From contig CAJZJY010000012.1 in assembly GCA_916050055.1 (NCBI GenBank), positions 1 through 13,055 of the forward strand: 13,055 bases of DNA, given 5' to 3'. Below are positions 1 through 5,582 of the stretch, piece after piece. Made by a program: the position numbers and the translations under genes. The notes under the pieces were generated by a model. That model made no database searches and was not told where the DNA came from. It saw only the letters and a list, made by a program, of their open reading frames with translations. Numbering within the stretch: the stretch's first letter is position 1; each line of letters begins with the position of its first letter. Source of the stretch: an uncultured Streptococcus sp. (GTDB lineage Bacteria > Bacillota > Bacilli > Lactobacillales > Aerococcaceae).

Positions 1-95
1 GTGACTTCATCGAAGAAAAGACAGCTGCATTACTCGATAAGGTATTGCTTCGTGCAAGTAATTTGATGGTCAACCATTATTCAGTGAGTGATTAA
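1..95 (+). CDS. 3' end of an unidentified gene (possible dipeptidase C-terminus)
   Basis: An open frame enters from the left edge; its first complete codon is at 3 and it stops with TAA at 93-95, giving 30 residues that begin DFIEEKTAALLDK and end LMVNHYSVSD. The next gene follows 30 bases later with no terminator or clear promoter between, so the two are probably cotranscribed. The tail, with an alternating charged/hydrophobic helix and a closing NHY.xSD, vaguely recalls the C-termini of C69-family dipeptidases of lactic acid bacteria. A dipeptidase next to an amino acid permease would make sense, but 30 residues cannot establish it. That this is a coding tail is likely; its identity is a guess. 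Confidence 0.5.
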   Translation, partial: DFIEEKTAALLDKVLLRASNLMVNHYSVSD

Positions 96-125
96 TCGGT
101 GATTGGGTATTAGGAGGTTAGCATT

Positions 126-1574
126 ATGGAAGAAAAAGATCAAAAGCAAATGAGCTGGCTGATGATAGCCCTCATTGCATTTAACTTTGTTTGGGGATTA
201 GGGAATGTCGTTAATAACTTCGCCCAACAAGGGATTGTGGTTATTACATCGTGGCTCATTATTTTAGTCATCTACTTTATCCCGTATTCATTGATGGTTG
301 GACAACTGGGTTCAACTTTCCAAGATAGCGAAGGCGGGGTGAGTGATTGGATTAAACATACGTCTACGAAGAAGCTAGCTTATTTTGCTGCATGGACATT
401 TTGGGTCATCCAAATTCCTTATTTAGCGCAAAAACCACAAACGATTCTGATAGCGCTTGGTTGGGTATTCCAAGGACACTCAGGAATTATGGATGAACTT
501 CCAATCCCGCTACTCGTTGCGGTCTGCCTAGCATTCTTTCTTTTCATCCTTTATGTTTCAACGAAAGGAATTCGGGTATTAAAATTTTTAGGAACGATTG
601 CGGGCAGTGCGATGTTTGTCATGTCAATTTTGTTCATCCTATTAGCAGTAGGTGTTCCACTCATTAAACCGGATTTACAACTAGCGACTGCGAATATGGA
701 TAAGCTTGAAACGTACATTCCAAAATTCGATTTCGCATACTTTACAACGATTGCGCTTCTTGTCTTTTCAGTCGGTGGGGCAGAGTCTATGTCTCCTTAT
801 GTTCGTAAGGTAAAAAATCCAGCGAAGGCATTTCCAAAAGGGATGATTGCGATGGCGGTCATGGTAGGGATTTGTGCCGTTTTTGGATCCTTTGCGATGG
901 GAATGATTTTTGATAGCAATAATATTCCTCAGGACTTAATGAGAAATGGGGCCTACCAAGCGTTTGAGGTACTAGGAAAGCACTGGAATATTGGGAATGT
1001 GCTTGTCACGATTTATGCATTGACGCAATTTATCGGACAAACAGCTACACTAGCCCTCTCCATTGATGCGCCGCTTCAAATCTTCCTAGGTAGTGCTGAC
1101 AAAGAATATGTTCCTCGCTGGCTTCGTGCACGTACAAAGAACGGAACGTTGAAGAATGGATACTTACTTACAGGAATCTTAACAGGAGCGTTAATTATCA
1201 TGCCGGCTCTTGGACTTAAGGAAATTGATACAGTCGTTGTATGGATGACAAACTTGAATGCTATTGTGTCACCAATGTGCTTCTTGTGGGTATTTGTCGC
1301 CTTTATGTTCTTGTATCGCCATTGGGACAGATATAAGGATGCTGAATACAAATTCATTAGCAATAAGACACTTGGTTTCTTAATGGGACTTTGGGGATTT
1401 GCCTTCACTGCATTCGCATGTATTCTTGGAATGGTTCCACAAGTGGATTATGCGCAAAATCCATCTGAATGGTGGTTTGTCTTAATTTCAAATATCATTA
1501 TGCCATTTGCGCTTCTTGGACTCGGACTCGTCCTTCCATGGATTGCACGAAGAGAACAAAAACAACAAGCATAA
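126..1574 (+). CDS. APC-superfamily amino acid permease
   Basis: Integral membrane amino acid transporter of 482 residues, the usual length for a 12-helix APC-fold permease. The start is set by AGGAGG at 112-117, eight bases before the ATG. Helix 1 (about residues 10-30) contains the glycine-rich break GLGN at 25-28 typical of the substrate site in this fold. Further hydrophobic segments lie near 37-58, 84-102, 127-145, 153-180, 204-222, 238-262, 289-312, 346-362, 367-397, 414-436 and 448-474. The FSVGGAE stretch (214-220) matches the broken helix 6 region of APC permeases. The subfamily resembles the YjeM/GadC-like permeases of Gram-positive cocci. Substrate cannot be read from sequence. It probably forms an operon with the partial gene upstream and ends at its own terminator. 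Confidence 0.88.
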   Translation: MEEKDQKQMSWLMIALIAFNFVWGLGNVVNNFAQQGIVVITSWLIILVIYFIPYSLMVGQLGSTFQDSEGGVSDWIKHTSTKKLAYFAAWTFWVIQIPYLAQKPQTILIALGWVFQGHSGIMDELPIPLLVAVCLAFFLFILYVSTKGIRVLKFLGTIAGSAMFVMSILFILLAVGVPLIKPDLQLATANMDKLETYIPKFDFAYFTTIALLVFSVGGAESMSPYVRKVKNPAKAFPKGMIAMAVMVGICAVFGSFAMGMIFDSNNIPQDLMRNGAYQAFEVLGKHWNIGNVLVTIYALTQFIGQTATLALSIDAPLQIFLGSADKEYVPRWLRARTKNGTLKNGYLLTGILTGALIIMPALGLKEIDTVVVWMTNLNAIVSPMCFLWVFVAFMFLYRHWDRYKDAEYKFISNKTLGFLMGLWGFAFTAFACILGMVPQVDYAQNPSEWWFVLISNIIMPFALLGLGLVLPWIARREQKQQA

Positions 1575-1586
1575 AAAAGCAACAGT

Positions 1587-1621
1587 AAAAAAGCCTTCTT
1601 CCATGCGAAGAGGGCTTTTTT
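1587..1621 (+). terminator. Intrinsic terminator after the permease gene
   Basis: A 14-pair stem (5' arm 1588-1601, 3' arm 1607-1620, one G-U pair) closes a CATGC loop, and the 3' arm ends in a T run reaching 1621. The matching A run on the 5' side makes it potentially bidirectional. It lies 13 bases after the permease stop. Confidence 0.93.
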
Positions 1622-1645
1622 CATAAGAGGATTAAGGGAGTCAAA

Positions 1646-1675
1646 CTGACAAAATGACCGAAAAAATGGTATAGT
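1646..1675 (+). promoter_or_regulatory. Promoter of the glycosyltransferase gene
   Basis: CTGACA at 1646-1651 and TATAGT at 1670-1675 are separated by 18 bases; TGG precedes the -10 as an extended -10. The block ATGGTATARTAAAYAAG recurs at the glf promoter (2844-2860), so the two genes have nearly the same core promoter. The expected start of transcription is near 1682. Confidence 0.65.
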
Positions 1676-1713
1676 AAATAAGATAAGTTTACTAGAAACG
1701 AGAGGTATCCCCC

Positions 1714-2730
1714 ATGAAATTAATAACCATTGCAGTCCCATGCTACAACTCTCAAGAATATATGCATTATTGTCTCCAAACGCTCCTTGCTGGTGGCGAA
1801 GAGGTTGAAATTTTAATTATTAATGATGGTTCTAAAGACAACACTGCTCGCATTGCTGATCAATATGCCGCAGCTTATCCAACGATTATCCGTGCCATCC
1901 ATCAAGAAAATAAAGGACATGGTGGAGCCGTGAATACGGGGATGGCGAACGCAACAGGCAAGTACTTCAAAGTCGTCGATAGTGATGACTGGGTGGATGT
2001 GCGTGCATACTTAAAAATCCTAGAACAATTACAACGCTTCGAAGAAACAGGCGAAGAAGTAGATGTGTTCATTACGAACTTCGTCTATGAAAAAGAAGGC
2101 GCGAAAACGAAAAAAATCATGCGTTATACTTCCGCATTCCCTGAAAATCAAGTGTTTACTTGGGATGATGCAAAGTCGCTTCGTCGTGGAAAATACATGA
2201 TGATGCACTCGCTTATTTACAATATGAACTTACTTCGTAAATCAGGATTGCAGTTGCCAGAGCATACGTTTTACGTGGATAATTTGTTTGTCTTCGTACC
2301 GCTTCAATATAGCAAGACATTATTTTATATGAACCTAGACTTCTATCGTTACTTTATCGGGCGTGAAGATCAATCCGTGAACGAGAAAGTGATGATTAGC
2401 CGTATCGACCAACAAATTCGCGTGAATGAATTATTGATGGCGAATTACCATAGCGATTGGCAATTTCCAACCGTCTTGAAGAACTACTTAATAAACCACT
2501 TAGAGATTACAACGGTCATTTCTTGTGCGTTACTCAATAAGGGCGGACTACCAGAGCATCAAGAGAAGAAAAAAGCCTTGCTTGCGGATTTAAAAGAAGC
2601 CAATCCAGAAGTCTTCCATCTAATTAGTAAAAATGCGTTATGCAAAATTACGATGGCGAGCAATAAACCTGTACAAGTACTATCAAATGGACTTTACACA
2701 GTGACCCAACGTTTCATCGGGTTTAACTAA
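1714..2730 (+). CDS. Family 2 (GT-A) glycosyltransferase
   Basis: Inverting sugar transferase of 338 residues that would act on the cytoplasmic face of the membrane in surface polysaccharide or teichoic acid synthesis. The N-terminal GT-A domain shows VPCYN at 8-12, the nucleotide-binding DGS at 38-40 and the metal-binding acidic motif DSDD at 89-92. A later stretch, YVDNLF at about 188-193 and GREDQSV at about 217-223, fits the acceptor/catalytic part of GT2 enzymes. No membrane segment is evident, so it is probably soluble or peripheral. The start ATG has AGAGG at 1701-1705, eight bases upstream. It has its own promoter and terminator, and glf follows on the same strand; the pairing suggests, without proving, a galactofuranose-containing glycan. 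Donor and acceptor cannot be read. Confidence 0.88.
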   Translation: MKLITIAVPCYNSQEYMHYCLQTLLAGGEEVEILIINDGSKDNTARIADQYAAAYPTIIRAIHQENKGHGGAVNTGMANATGKYFKVVDSDDWVDVRAYLKILEQLQRFEETGEEVDVFITNFVYEKEGAKTKKIMRYTSAFPENQVFTWDDAKSLRRGKYMMMHSLIYNMNLLRKSGLQLPEHTFYVDNLFVFVPLQYSKTLFYMNLDFYRYFIGREDQSVNEKVMISRIDQQIRVNELLMANYHSDWQFPTVLKNYLINHLEITTVISCALLNKGGLPEHQEKKKALLADLKEANPEVFHLISKNALCKITMASNKPVQVLSNGLYTVTQRFIGFN

Positions 2731-2748
2731 ATTAAATAGAGTTTAGAG

Positions 2749-2777
2749 CTGCCAGGCAATAGTCTGGTAGTTTTTTT
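2749..2777 (+). terminator. Intrinsic terminator after the glycosyltransferase
   Basis: Stem CTGCCAG (2749-2755) pairs with CTGGTAG (2764-2770), with one G-U pair, over an 8-base loop, followed by seven T residues at 2771-2777. It separates the glycosyltransferase transcript from glf. Confidence 0.85.
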
Positions 2778-2779
2778 AT

Positions 2780-2803
2780 GAAATTATCATATATGGTAAT
2801 TTC
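2780..2803 (+). promoter_or_regulatory. 24-base near-perfect palindrome upstream of glf (candidate operator)
   Basis: GAAATTA at 2780-2786 and TAATTTC at 2797-2803 flank the self-complementary CATATATG (2788-2795). Only one of the twelve pairs is off (T2787 with G2796). It begins just after the previous terminator's T run and ends about 20 bases before the glf -35 region, which is a usual place for an operator. The binding protein is unknown. There is no T tail, so it is not a terminator. Confidence 0.4.
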
Positions 2804-2823
2804 GTGAAGTGTGCCCACTCGCG

Positions 2824-2853
2824 TTGGTTCGCCTGAAGGGTCCATGGTATAAT
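2824..2853 (+). promoter_or_regulatory. Promoter of glf
   Basis: A perfect TATAAT at 2848-2853 is preceded by ATGG, and a weak -35 (TTGGTT, 2824-2829) lies 18 bases upstream. The sequence from 2844 to 2864 matches the glycosyltransferase promoter (1666-1686) at 19 of 21 positions. Confidence 0.65.
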
Positions 2854-2885
2854 AAACAAGATAACATAAGAAATGGGGAAACCAC

Positions 2886-3995
2886 ATGAAACCATTTGAT
2901 TACATCGTTGTGGGGGCTGGATTATTCGGTGCGACCTTTGCGCATGAAGCAGCAACACGCGGTTATAAAGTAAAAGTGATTGAGAAGAGACATCATATTG
3001 CGGGGAATATTTATACAAAAGAAGTGGAAGGCATTCAAGTGCACGAATACGGTGCGCATATTTTCCACACGAGCGACAAGAAGATTTGGGATTACGTCCA
3101 TCAGTTTGCGACATTTAATCGCTATACGAATACACCCGTTGCCAACTTCAACGGTGAGATTTACAACTTGCCCTTTAACATGAATACTTTTAATAAATTA
3201 TGGGGTGTGGTGACGCCACAAGAAGCCGAAGCGAAAATCGCTGAGCAGCGTGCGGTACTCGGGGACAAAGAGCCTGAAAACTTAGAAGAGCAGGCGATTT
3301 CTCTTGTTGGGGAAGATATTTACTACAAGCTCATCAAGGGATATACGGAGAAACAATGGGGACGTTCAGCTACAGAATTACCAGCGTTTATCATCCGCCG
3401 CTTGCCGGTTCGTTACACTTACGATAACAACTACTTTAACGATACGTACCAAGGGATTCCGATTGGCGGCTATACGAAGATGATTGAAGCCATGCTGGAT
3501 TATGAGAATATCGAAGTCGAGTTGAATGTCGATTTCTTCGCGAAAAAAGACGAGTACTTGAGTAGTGGTGCCAAAATCGTCTTCACGGGAATGATTGATG
3601 AGTTCTTCGATTATGAACTTGGAACGCTGGAATACCGTTCTCTCCGTTTTGAAACAGAAGTCGTGGATGTAGAAAACTACCAAGGGAACGCGGTGGTGAA
3701 CTATACAGACCGCGAAACGCCATACACTCGTATTATCGAACATAAGCATTTCGAGTTTGGCACACAGCCAAAAACGGTGATTACGCGTGAGTATCCTGCC
3801 GATTGGAAAGTGGGAGACGAGCCTTATTATCCAGTGAATAATAAAGTCAACAACGACTTGTACGCGCAATATAAGAAATTAGCGCAGACGGTTCCGCAAG
3901 TGATTTTCGGAGGACGCCTTGGACAGTATCGTTATTACGATATGCATCAAGTTATCGCCGCTGCACTAGAAACCGTTAAACATGAATTTGAATAA
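2886..3995 (+). CDS. glf: UDP-galactopyranose mutase
   Basis: Flavoenzyme (369 residues, full length for the bacterial family) that ring-contracts UDP-galactopyranose to UDP-galactofuranose in the cytoplasm, supplying the donor for galactofuranosyl transfer. The N-terminal FAD-binding Rossmann motif is GAGLFG at 10-15, followed by the acidic end of the second strand (VIEKRHHIAG, 31-40). The conserved active-site stretches are HEYGAHIFHT at 53-62, KGYTEKQWG at 151-159, RRLPVRY at 171-177, and the C-terminal FAD-contacting GGRLGQYRYYDM at 342-353. The start ATG has GGGGAA at 2875-2880. It is promoted separately from the upstream glycosyltransferase and ends at a strong hairpin; the gene after it runs the other way. 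All family hallmarks are intact, so the identification is firm. Confidence 0.97.
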   Translation: MKPFDYIVVGAGLFGATFAHEAATRGYKVKVIEKRHHIAGNIYTKEVEGIQVHEYGAHIFHTSDKKIWDYVHQFATFNRYTNTPVANFNGEIYNLPFNMNTFNKLWGVVTPQEAEAKIAEQRAVLGDKEPENLEEQAISLVGEDIYYKLIKGYTEKQWGRSATELPAFIIRRLPVRYTYDNNYFNDTYQGIPIGGYTKMIEAMLDYENIEVELNVDFFAKKDEYLSSGAKIVFTGMIDEFFDYELGTLEYRSLRFETEVVDVENYQGNAVVNYTDRETPYTRIIEHKHFEFGTQPKTVITREYPADWKVGDEPYYPVNNKVNNDLYAQYKKLAQTVPQVIFGGRLGQYRYYDMHQVIAAALETVKHEFE

Positions 3996-4002
3996 ACGCA
4001 AA

Positions 4003-4040
4003 AACACCCTATTTGGTCATGGCCAAATAGGGTGTTATTT
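4003..4040 (+). terminator. Intrinsic terminator after glf
   Basis: A perfect 14-pair stem, AACACCCTATTTGG (4003-4016) with its complement at 4023-4036, closes a 6-base loop. A modest T-rich tail (ATTTATG) follows. It starts seven bases after the glf stop. Confidence 0.88.
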
Positions 4041-4043
4041 ATG

Positions 4044-4233
4044 ATGGATTCCTTCGAATCATAGCGGATTTTATCATAACTACAATAATGGGGTACCGGT
4101 TCGAGCCTGTAGTCTCTCACCTTTAAAGCTTCAAAAAGGGCGTAAGGAATAAATCCCTACGCCCTTTAATTCATCTTTAATACGATTCCCCATTATTGTG
4201 GCTATGAAATCCGCAAGATTCTACGGAATCCAT
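4044..4233. repeat. 190-base nested inverted-repeat element between glf and trhO
   Basis: The left arm (4044-4093) and the reverse complement of the right arm (4188-4233) agree at about 41 positions over 46-50 bases. Both start ATGGATTCC and end ACAATAATGGGG. Each arm also carries its own small hairpin, GATTC-4 bases-GAATC, whose stem is the same in both arms while the loop differs (CTTC left, TACG right). The 94-base centre holds a further hairpin at 4135-4167. There is no open frame of note. It could be a miniature inverted-repeat mobile element, a dispersed intergenic palindrome, or a structured double-terminator region. No target-site duplication is visible at its edges. Confidence 0.6.
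4133..4167 (-). terminator. Hairpin terminator for trhO, inside the inverted-repeat element
   Basis: AAAGGGCGTA (4135-4144) pairs perfectly with TACGCCCTTT (4158-4167), with three more inner pairs (4146-4148 with 4154-4156) after one mismatch. On the minus strand the stem is followed by a TTTTT tail (4137-4133), as needed to end trhO transcripts. On the plus strand a short TTTAATT follows, so it may also back up the glf terminator. It lies about 110 bases past the trhO stop. Confidence 0.75.
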
Positions 4234-4277
4234 ACACAATCAATCAAATCCAAAAATGTGTTTCGATTTTAATCAAA

Positions 4278-5261
4278 TTAAGCATTCACTGTATCTAGTT
4301 CTTCGCCGATAGCTTGAAGACGAGCCACTACTTCTTCAAGAGATAGGTTGTGTTCTTGAACATAGCGGTTACGTGGGTGAACACGACATTCATGGCTACA
4401 ACCACGTAAGTATTTGTCTTCGTTTTCTTCAGAGCAGAGAATGCGACGGTTACATTCTGGGTTTCCACAGTTTACGTAACGTTCGCAAGGTGTACCATCG
4501 AACCAGTCTTTCCCAATCACTACTGGGTCTACGTGGTTGATGTCAACAGCGATACGTTCGTCAAATACGTACATTTTTCCATCCCATAATTCGCCTTGAA
4601 CTTCTGGGTCTTTCCCGTAAGTTGCGATACCGCCGTGTAGTTGACCGACATCTTTGTAGCCTTCACGAACCATCCAGCCAGAGAATTTCTCACAGCGAAC
4701 GCCACCTGTACAGTAAACAACGACACGTTTGTCCATGAATTTCTCTTTGTTATCCCGAACCCATTGTGGTAATTCACGGAAGTTGCGAATGTCAGGACGA
4801 ATCGCACCGCGGAAGTGACCTAAGTCGTACTCGTAGTCGTTACGAGTGTCTAGTACAACAGTGTTTTCGTCAAGTAAGGCTTCTTTAAACTCTTGTGGAG
4901 AAAGATAAGCCCCTGTTGTTTCAAGTGGGTTAATATCGTTATCGAAGTCGTTATCTTCTAAACCAAGGTGTACGATTTCTTTTTTGTAACGAACGAACAT
5001 CTTCTTGAAGGCTTGCTCGCTTTCTTCGTCGATTTTAAACCATAAGTCTTCCATACCTGGAAGAGAGTGAACATAGTCCATATATTTTTGAGTTGTTTCG
5101 TAATCACCAGATACAGTTCCATTGATTCCTTCGTCAGCGACAAGGATACGTCCTTTTAATCCGATTGATTTGCAGAATGCTAAATGATCTGCCGCAAATT
5201 GTTCCGCATTCTCGATTGGAACATATTTATAGTAAAGTAAAACACGAATGTCTTTTGCCAT
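4278..5261 (-). CDS. trhO: tRNA uridine(34) hydroxylase TrhO (rhodanese domain)
   Basis: Cytoplasmic tRNA-modifying enzyme (327 residues, normal length) of the YceA/YbfQ family, which makes 5-hydroxyuridine at wobble position 34 of certain tRNAs in an oxygen-dependent reaction. The N-terminal acylphosphatase-like domain carries the conserved [10 protein letters not shown] at 41-50. The rhodanese domain (about 120-215) has LDTRNDYE at 137-144 and the active-site loop CTGGVR at 184-189, with C184 as catalytic cysteine. The C-terminal part is cysteine-rich (C265, C270, C276, C288, C292), a pattern kept in this family and possibly metal binding. The start is supported by AAAGGATG upstream on the minus strand. 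The gene is monocistronic, divergent from the ABC exporter leader, and its promoter is overlapped by a Fur-type box. Confidence 0.95.
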   Translation of the reverse strand: MAKDIRVLLYYKYVPIENAEQFAADHLAFCKSIGLKGRILVADEGINGTVSGDYETTQKYMDYVHSLPGMEDLWFKIDEESEQAFKKMFVRYKKEIVHLGLEDNDFDNDINPLETTGAYLSPQEFKEALLDENTVVLDTRNDYEYDLGHFRGAIRPDIRNFRELPQWVRDNKEKFMDKRVVVYCTGGVRCEKFSGWMVREGYKDVGQLHGGIATYGKDPEVQGELWDGKMYVFDERIAVDINHVDPVVIGKDWFDGTPCERYVNCGNPECNRRILCSEENEDKYLRGCSHECRVHPRNRYVQEHNLSLEEVVARLQAIGEELDTVNA

Positions 5262-5301
5262 ATTGTAAATCTTTCATCCTTTTCTAATTTGTAATGATTC
5301 T

Positions 5302-5330
5302 ATTGTAACTGTATTGAGAATGATTATCAA
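5302..5330 (-). promoter_or_regulatory. Promoter of trhO
   Basis: Read on the minus strand, TTGATA (5330-5325) and TACAAT (5307-5302) are separated by exactly 17 bases, about 40 bases before the trhO start codon. The -35 and most of the spacer lie within the Fur-like box at 5315-5329. Confidence 0.75.
5315..5329. promoter_or_regulatory. Fur-family box over the trhO promoter
   Basis: TGAGAATGATTATCA matches the Gram-positive 7-1-7 Fur consensus TGATAATNATTATCA at all positions but one. It fits Fur better than the PerR (TTATAATNATTATAA) or Zur (TCGTAATNATTACGA) versions. It covers the -35 and spacer of the trhO promoter, so repression of trhO by an iron-loaded Fur or a related peroxide sensor is expected. 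The divergent exporter promoter is 33 bases away and is less likely to be affected. Confidence 0.65.
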
Positions 5331-5361
5331 TGAATTCGATTGTGAAAAACTTCGAAAGGTA

Positions 5362-5389
5362 TTGACATGACGGTGTTTTGCGGTATAAT
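5362..5389 (+). promoter_or_regulatory. Consensus promoter of the exporter leader
   Basis: A perfect TTGACA at 5362-5367 and perfect TATAAT at 5384-5389 are 16 bases apart, the strongest-looking promoter in the window. Transcription should begin near 5396, giving a leader of about 187 bases before the first exporter gene. High basal initiation followed by a terminator is what an attenuated operon shows. Confidence 0.88.
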
Positions 5390-5430
5390 TCAGATATAAC
5401 GTTAAATTTATCAGATTGGAGGAGAAATCA

Positions 5431-5499
5431 ATGAACAACTTAAACGTAAAACAAGTACATTTTTTGAGAAACCTTCCAATTTTGGTGAATGAAGTATAG
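5431..5499 (+). CDS. 22-residue leader peptide
   Basis: A short frame starts with ATG at 5431, preceded by a strong GGAGGAG at 5417-5423 seven bases away, and stops with TAG at 5497-5499. It begins MNNLNVKQVH and ends ILVNEV. It has no signal peptide, no run of one amino acid as in amino-acid biosynthesis leaders, and no family I recognise. Placement between a consensus promoter and an intrinsic terminator just ahead of an ABC exporter matches the BmrB leader of Bacillus subtilis bmrCD, where ribosome stalling by antibiotics relieves attenuation. The peptide is probably a sensor of translation, not a product with its own function. Coding status rests on the ribosome site and the context. Confidence 0.65.
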   Translation: MNNLNVKQVHFLRNLPILVNEV

Positions 5500-5525
5500 C
5501 GCATTTTTATAGATAAATTTAAGTG

Positions 5526-5568
5526 AGCCGTTACTTTTTCCGTGCGTGGGGAAGGTGACGGCTTTTTT
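5526..5568 (+). terminator. Intrinsic terminator/attenuator before the exporter genes
   Basis: A 16-pair stem (5526-5541 with 5548-5563, four G-U pairs) closes a six-base loop and is followed by T residues 5563-5568. The exporter's ribosome site GGAGGA (5572-5577) comes four bases later and its ATG at 5583. There is no room for a promoter in between, so exporter transcription from 5362 must pass this terminator. Confidence 0.9.
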
Positions 5569-5582
5569 GATGGAGGAAAACG

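Larger units (their letters stand above)
5396..5568 (+). promoter_or_regulatory. Attenuator leader RNA of the ABC exporter operon
   Basis: The leader holds a translated small frame and a terminator that stops just short of the exporter's ribosome site. Two long-range pairings are visible. TTAAATTTATC (5402-5412) is perfectly complementary to GATAAATTTAA (5512-5522), which closes the leader right at the foot of the terminator. The leader ribosome site and start codon (5421-5433) can pair with the terminator's 5' arm (5529-5541) at 11 of 13 positions, counting G-U. That second pairing excludes both leader initiation and the terminator, so it is a candidate antiterminator. The mechanism is inferred; the complementarity is seen directly. 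Confidence 0.6.

Noticed and set aside
3378..3869. Minus-strand open frame of 163 codons opposite glf.
   Set aside because: It lies entirely within an unambiguous glf gene, and its translation shows no family motif.
4003..4233. CRISPR-like or tandem repeat array suggested by many repeated words between glf and trhO.
   Set aside because: The repeats are inverted, not direct, and there are no regularly spaced units or spacers.
5440..5465. T6 run in the leader frame as a possible earlier terminator.
   Set aside because: Only a very weak hairpin precedes it, far below what intrinsic termination needs.
5274..5504. Minus-strand frame across the trhO-exporter intergenic region.
   Set aside because: It covers two promoters and the leader peptide region on the other strand and has low-complexity composition; the regulatory reading explains the sequence better.
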